Of a stretch of DNA of 6,010 nucleotides, positions 5,846 to 6,010 are shown piece after piece (position 1 is the stretch's first letter; every line of letters starts with the position of its first letter). The DNA comes from Candidatus Latescibacterota bacterium (GTDB taxonomy: Bacteria; Latescibacterota; UBA2968; UBA8231). A model generated the notes under the pieces. The model was not told the origin of the DNA and searched no databases. It saw only the letters and a list, made by a program, of their open reading frames with translations. The position numbers and the translations under genes were made by a program. Location: the NCBI GenBank assembly GCA_003529325.1, contig DPVW01000201.1:4568-10577 (forward strand). Reading direction: 5' to 3'.

Positions 5846-6010
5846 TGCGCGACCTTGACCCGCATGGGACTACCCGACGACCTGTCCGGGAAAAGAGTCC
5901 TATATGTCGGCTGTTCGGATGGGTCTTTCAGTTTCAAGTGCGAGCGGCCTCGATCGACGCCATGTCCACAATATATAGTGGCAGGTGAAACGAAGGGAAA
6001 ACCCCCTTTT
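5846..6010 (+). pseudogene. SAM-dependent methyltransferase motif I fragment, runs off the edge
   Basis: In the same open frame as the URO-D piece, the sequence changes to MGLPDDLSGKRVLYVGCSDG followed by SFSFKCERP. LP.DL.GKRVLDVGC.DG..SFE.ERRGA is the linker plus motif I (glycine-rich SAM-binding loop) of class I methyltransferases, of the type seen in tRNA U34 carboxymethyl/5-oxyacetate-type and small-molecule enzymes. The conserved Asp of VLDVGC is Tyr here, a one-base change, and after KCERP the expected RGA and second strand are lost in favour of RSTPCPQYIVAGETKG. Only about 30 residues are recognisable (roughly 5864-5955). The last 60 bases are more AT-rich and have no family resemblance. 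There is no stop before the window ends. Confidence 0.5.

Noticed and set aside
5993..6010. AAGGG-loop-CCCTT followed by T residues at the right edge, terminator-like
   Set aside because: The stem is only 5 bp and the T run is cut by the window end, so it cannot be judged.
1..6010. CRISPR array, tRNA, rRNA, insertion sequence or att repeats
   Set aside because: Reading through both strands, I saw no regularly spaced repeats, no cloverleaf-type sequence, no transposase or integrase motifs, and no direct repeats at the ends of the intact gene block.

Overview
The window comes from a moderately GC-rich bacterium. Its gene content (an M81/MlrC-type metallopeptidase, a phytanoyl-CoA dioxygenase-like enzyme, a neutral-ceramidase-fold hydrolase, a VOC protein and a UroD-family piece) is typical of the large catabolic repertoires of uncultivated soil, marine or sponge-associated lineages such as Poribacteria, Latescibacteria or Entotheonella. 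That placement is inferred from family content only; no marker gene is present, so the phylum stays open.

Left part (1-689): a 5'-terminal piece of a glyoxalase/VOC-fold gene runs off the left edge on the minus strand. A 177-bp divergent intergenic region separates it from a short plus-strand ORF (371-568). That ORF starts cleanly but stops abruptly after 65 codons and looks like the N-terminal stub of a longer protein.

Central part (690-4523): three intact genes. An M81/MlrC-family metallopeptidase lies on the plus strand. It converges, with an 18-bp gap, on a minus-strand pair: a PhyH-type Fe(II)/2-oxoglutarate dioxygenase followed 3 bp later by a protein of the neutral/alkaline ceramidase N-terminal family. 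The metal-binding residues of all three can be read in the sequence. Together they look like a small catabolic module that attacks amide- or alkyl-containing substrates, but the actual substrate cannot be read from the sequence.

Upstream of the dioxygenase (4523-4909, minus) is a coding frame whose stop codon overlaps the dioxygenase start (TGATG). It is interrupted by one in-frame TGA, so the operon once had, or unusually still has, a third gene.

Right part (4916-6010): a mosaic of gene pieces on both strands with no complete gene. In order these are a DUF3987-like C-terminal piece (+), a possible zinc-ribbon piece (+), a MerR-type helix-turn-helix piece (-), the middle of a UroD-family protein (+), and a SAM-methyltransferase motif I piece (+). 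The last two are joined in one reading frame that runs off the right edge. This is either a decayed, rearranged region or an assembly chimera. I see no transposase, integrase, tRNA, rRNA, CRISPR array or clear terminal repeat.
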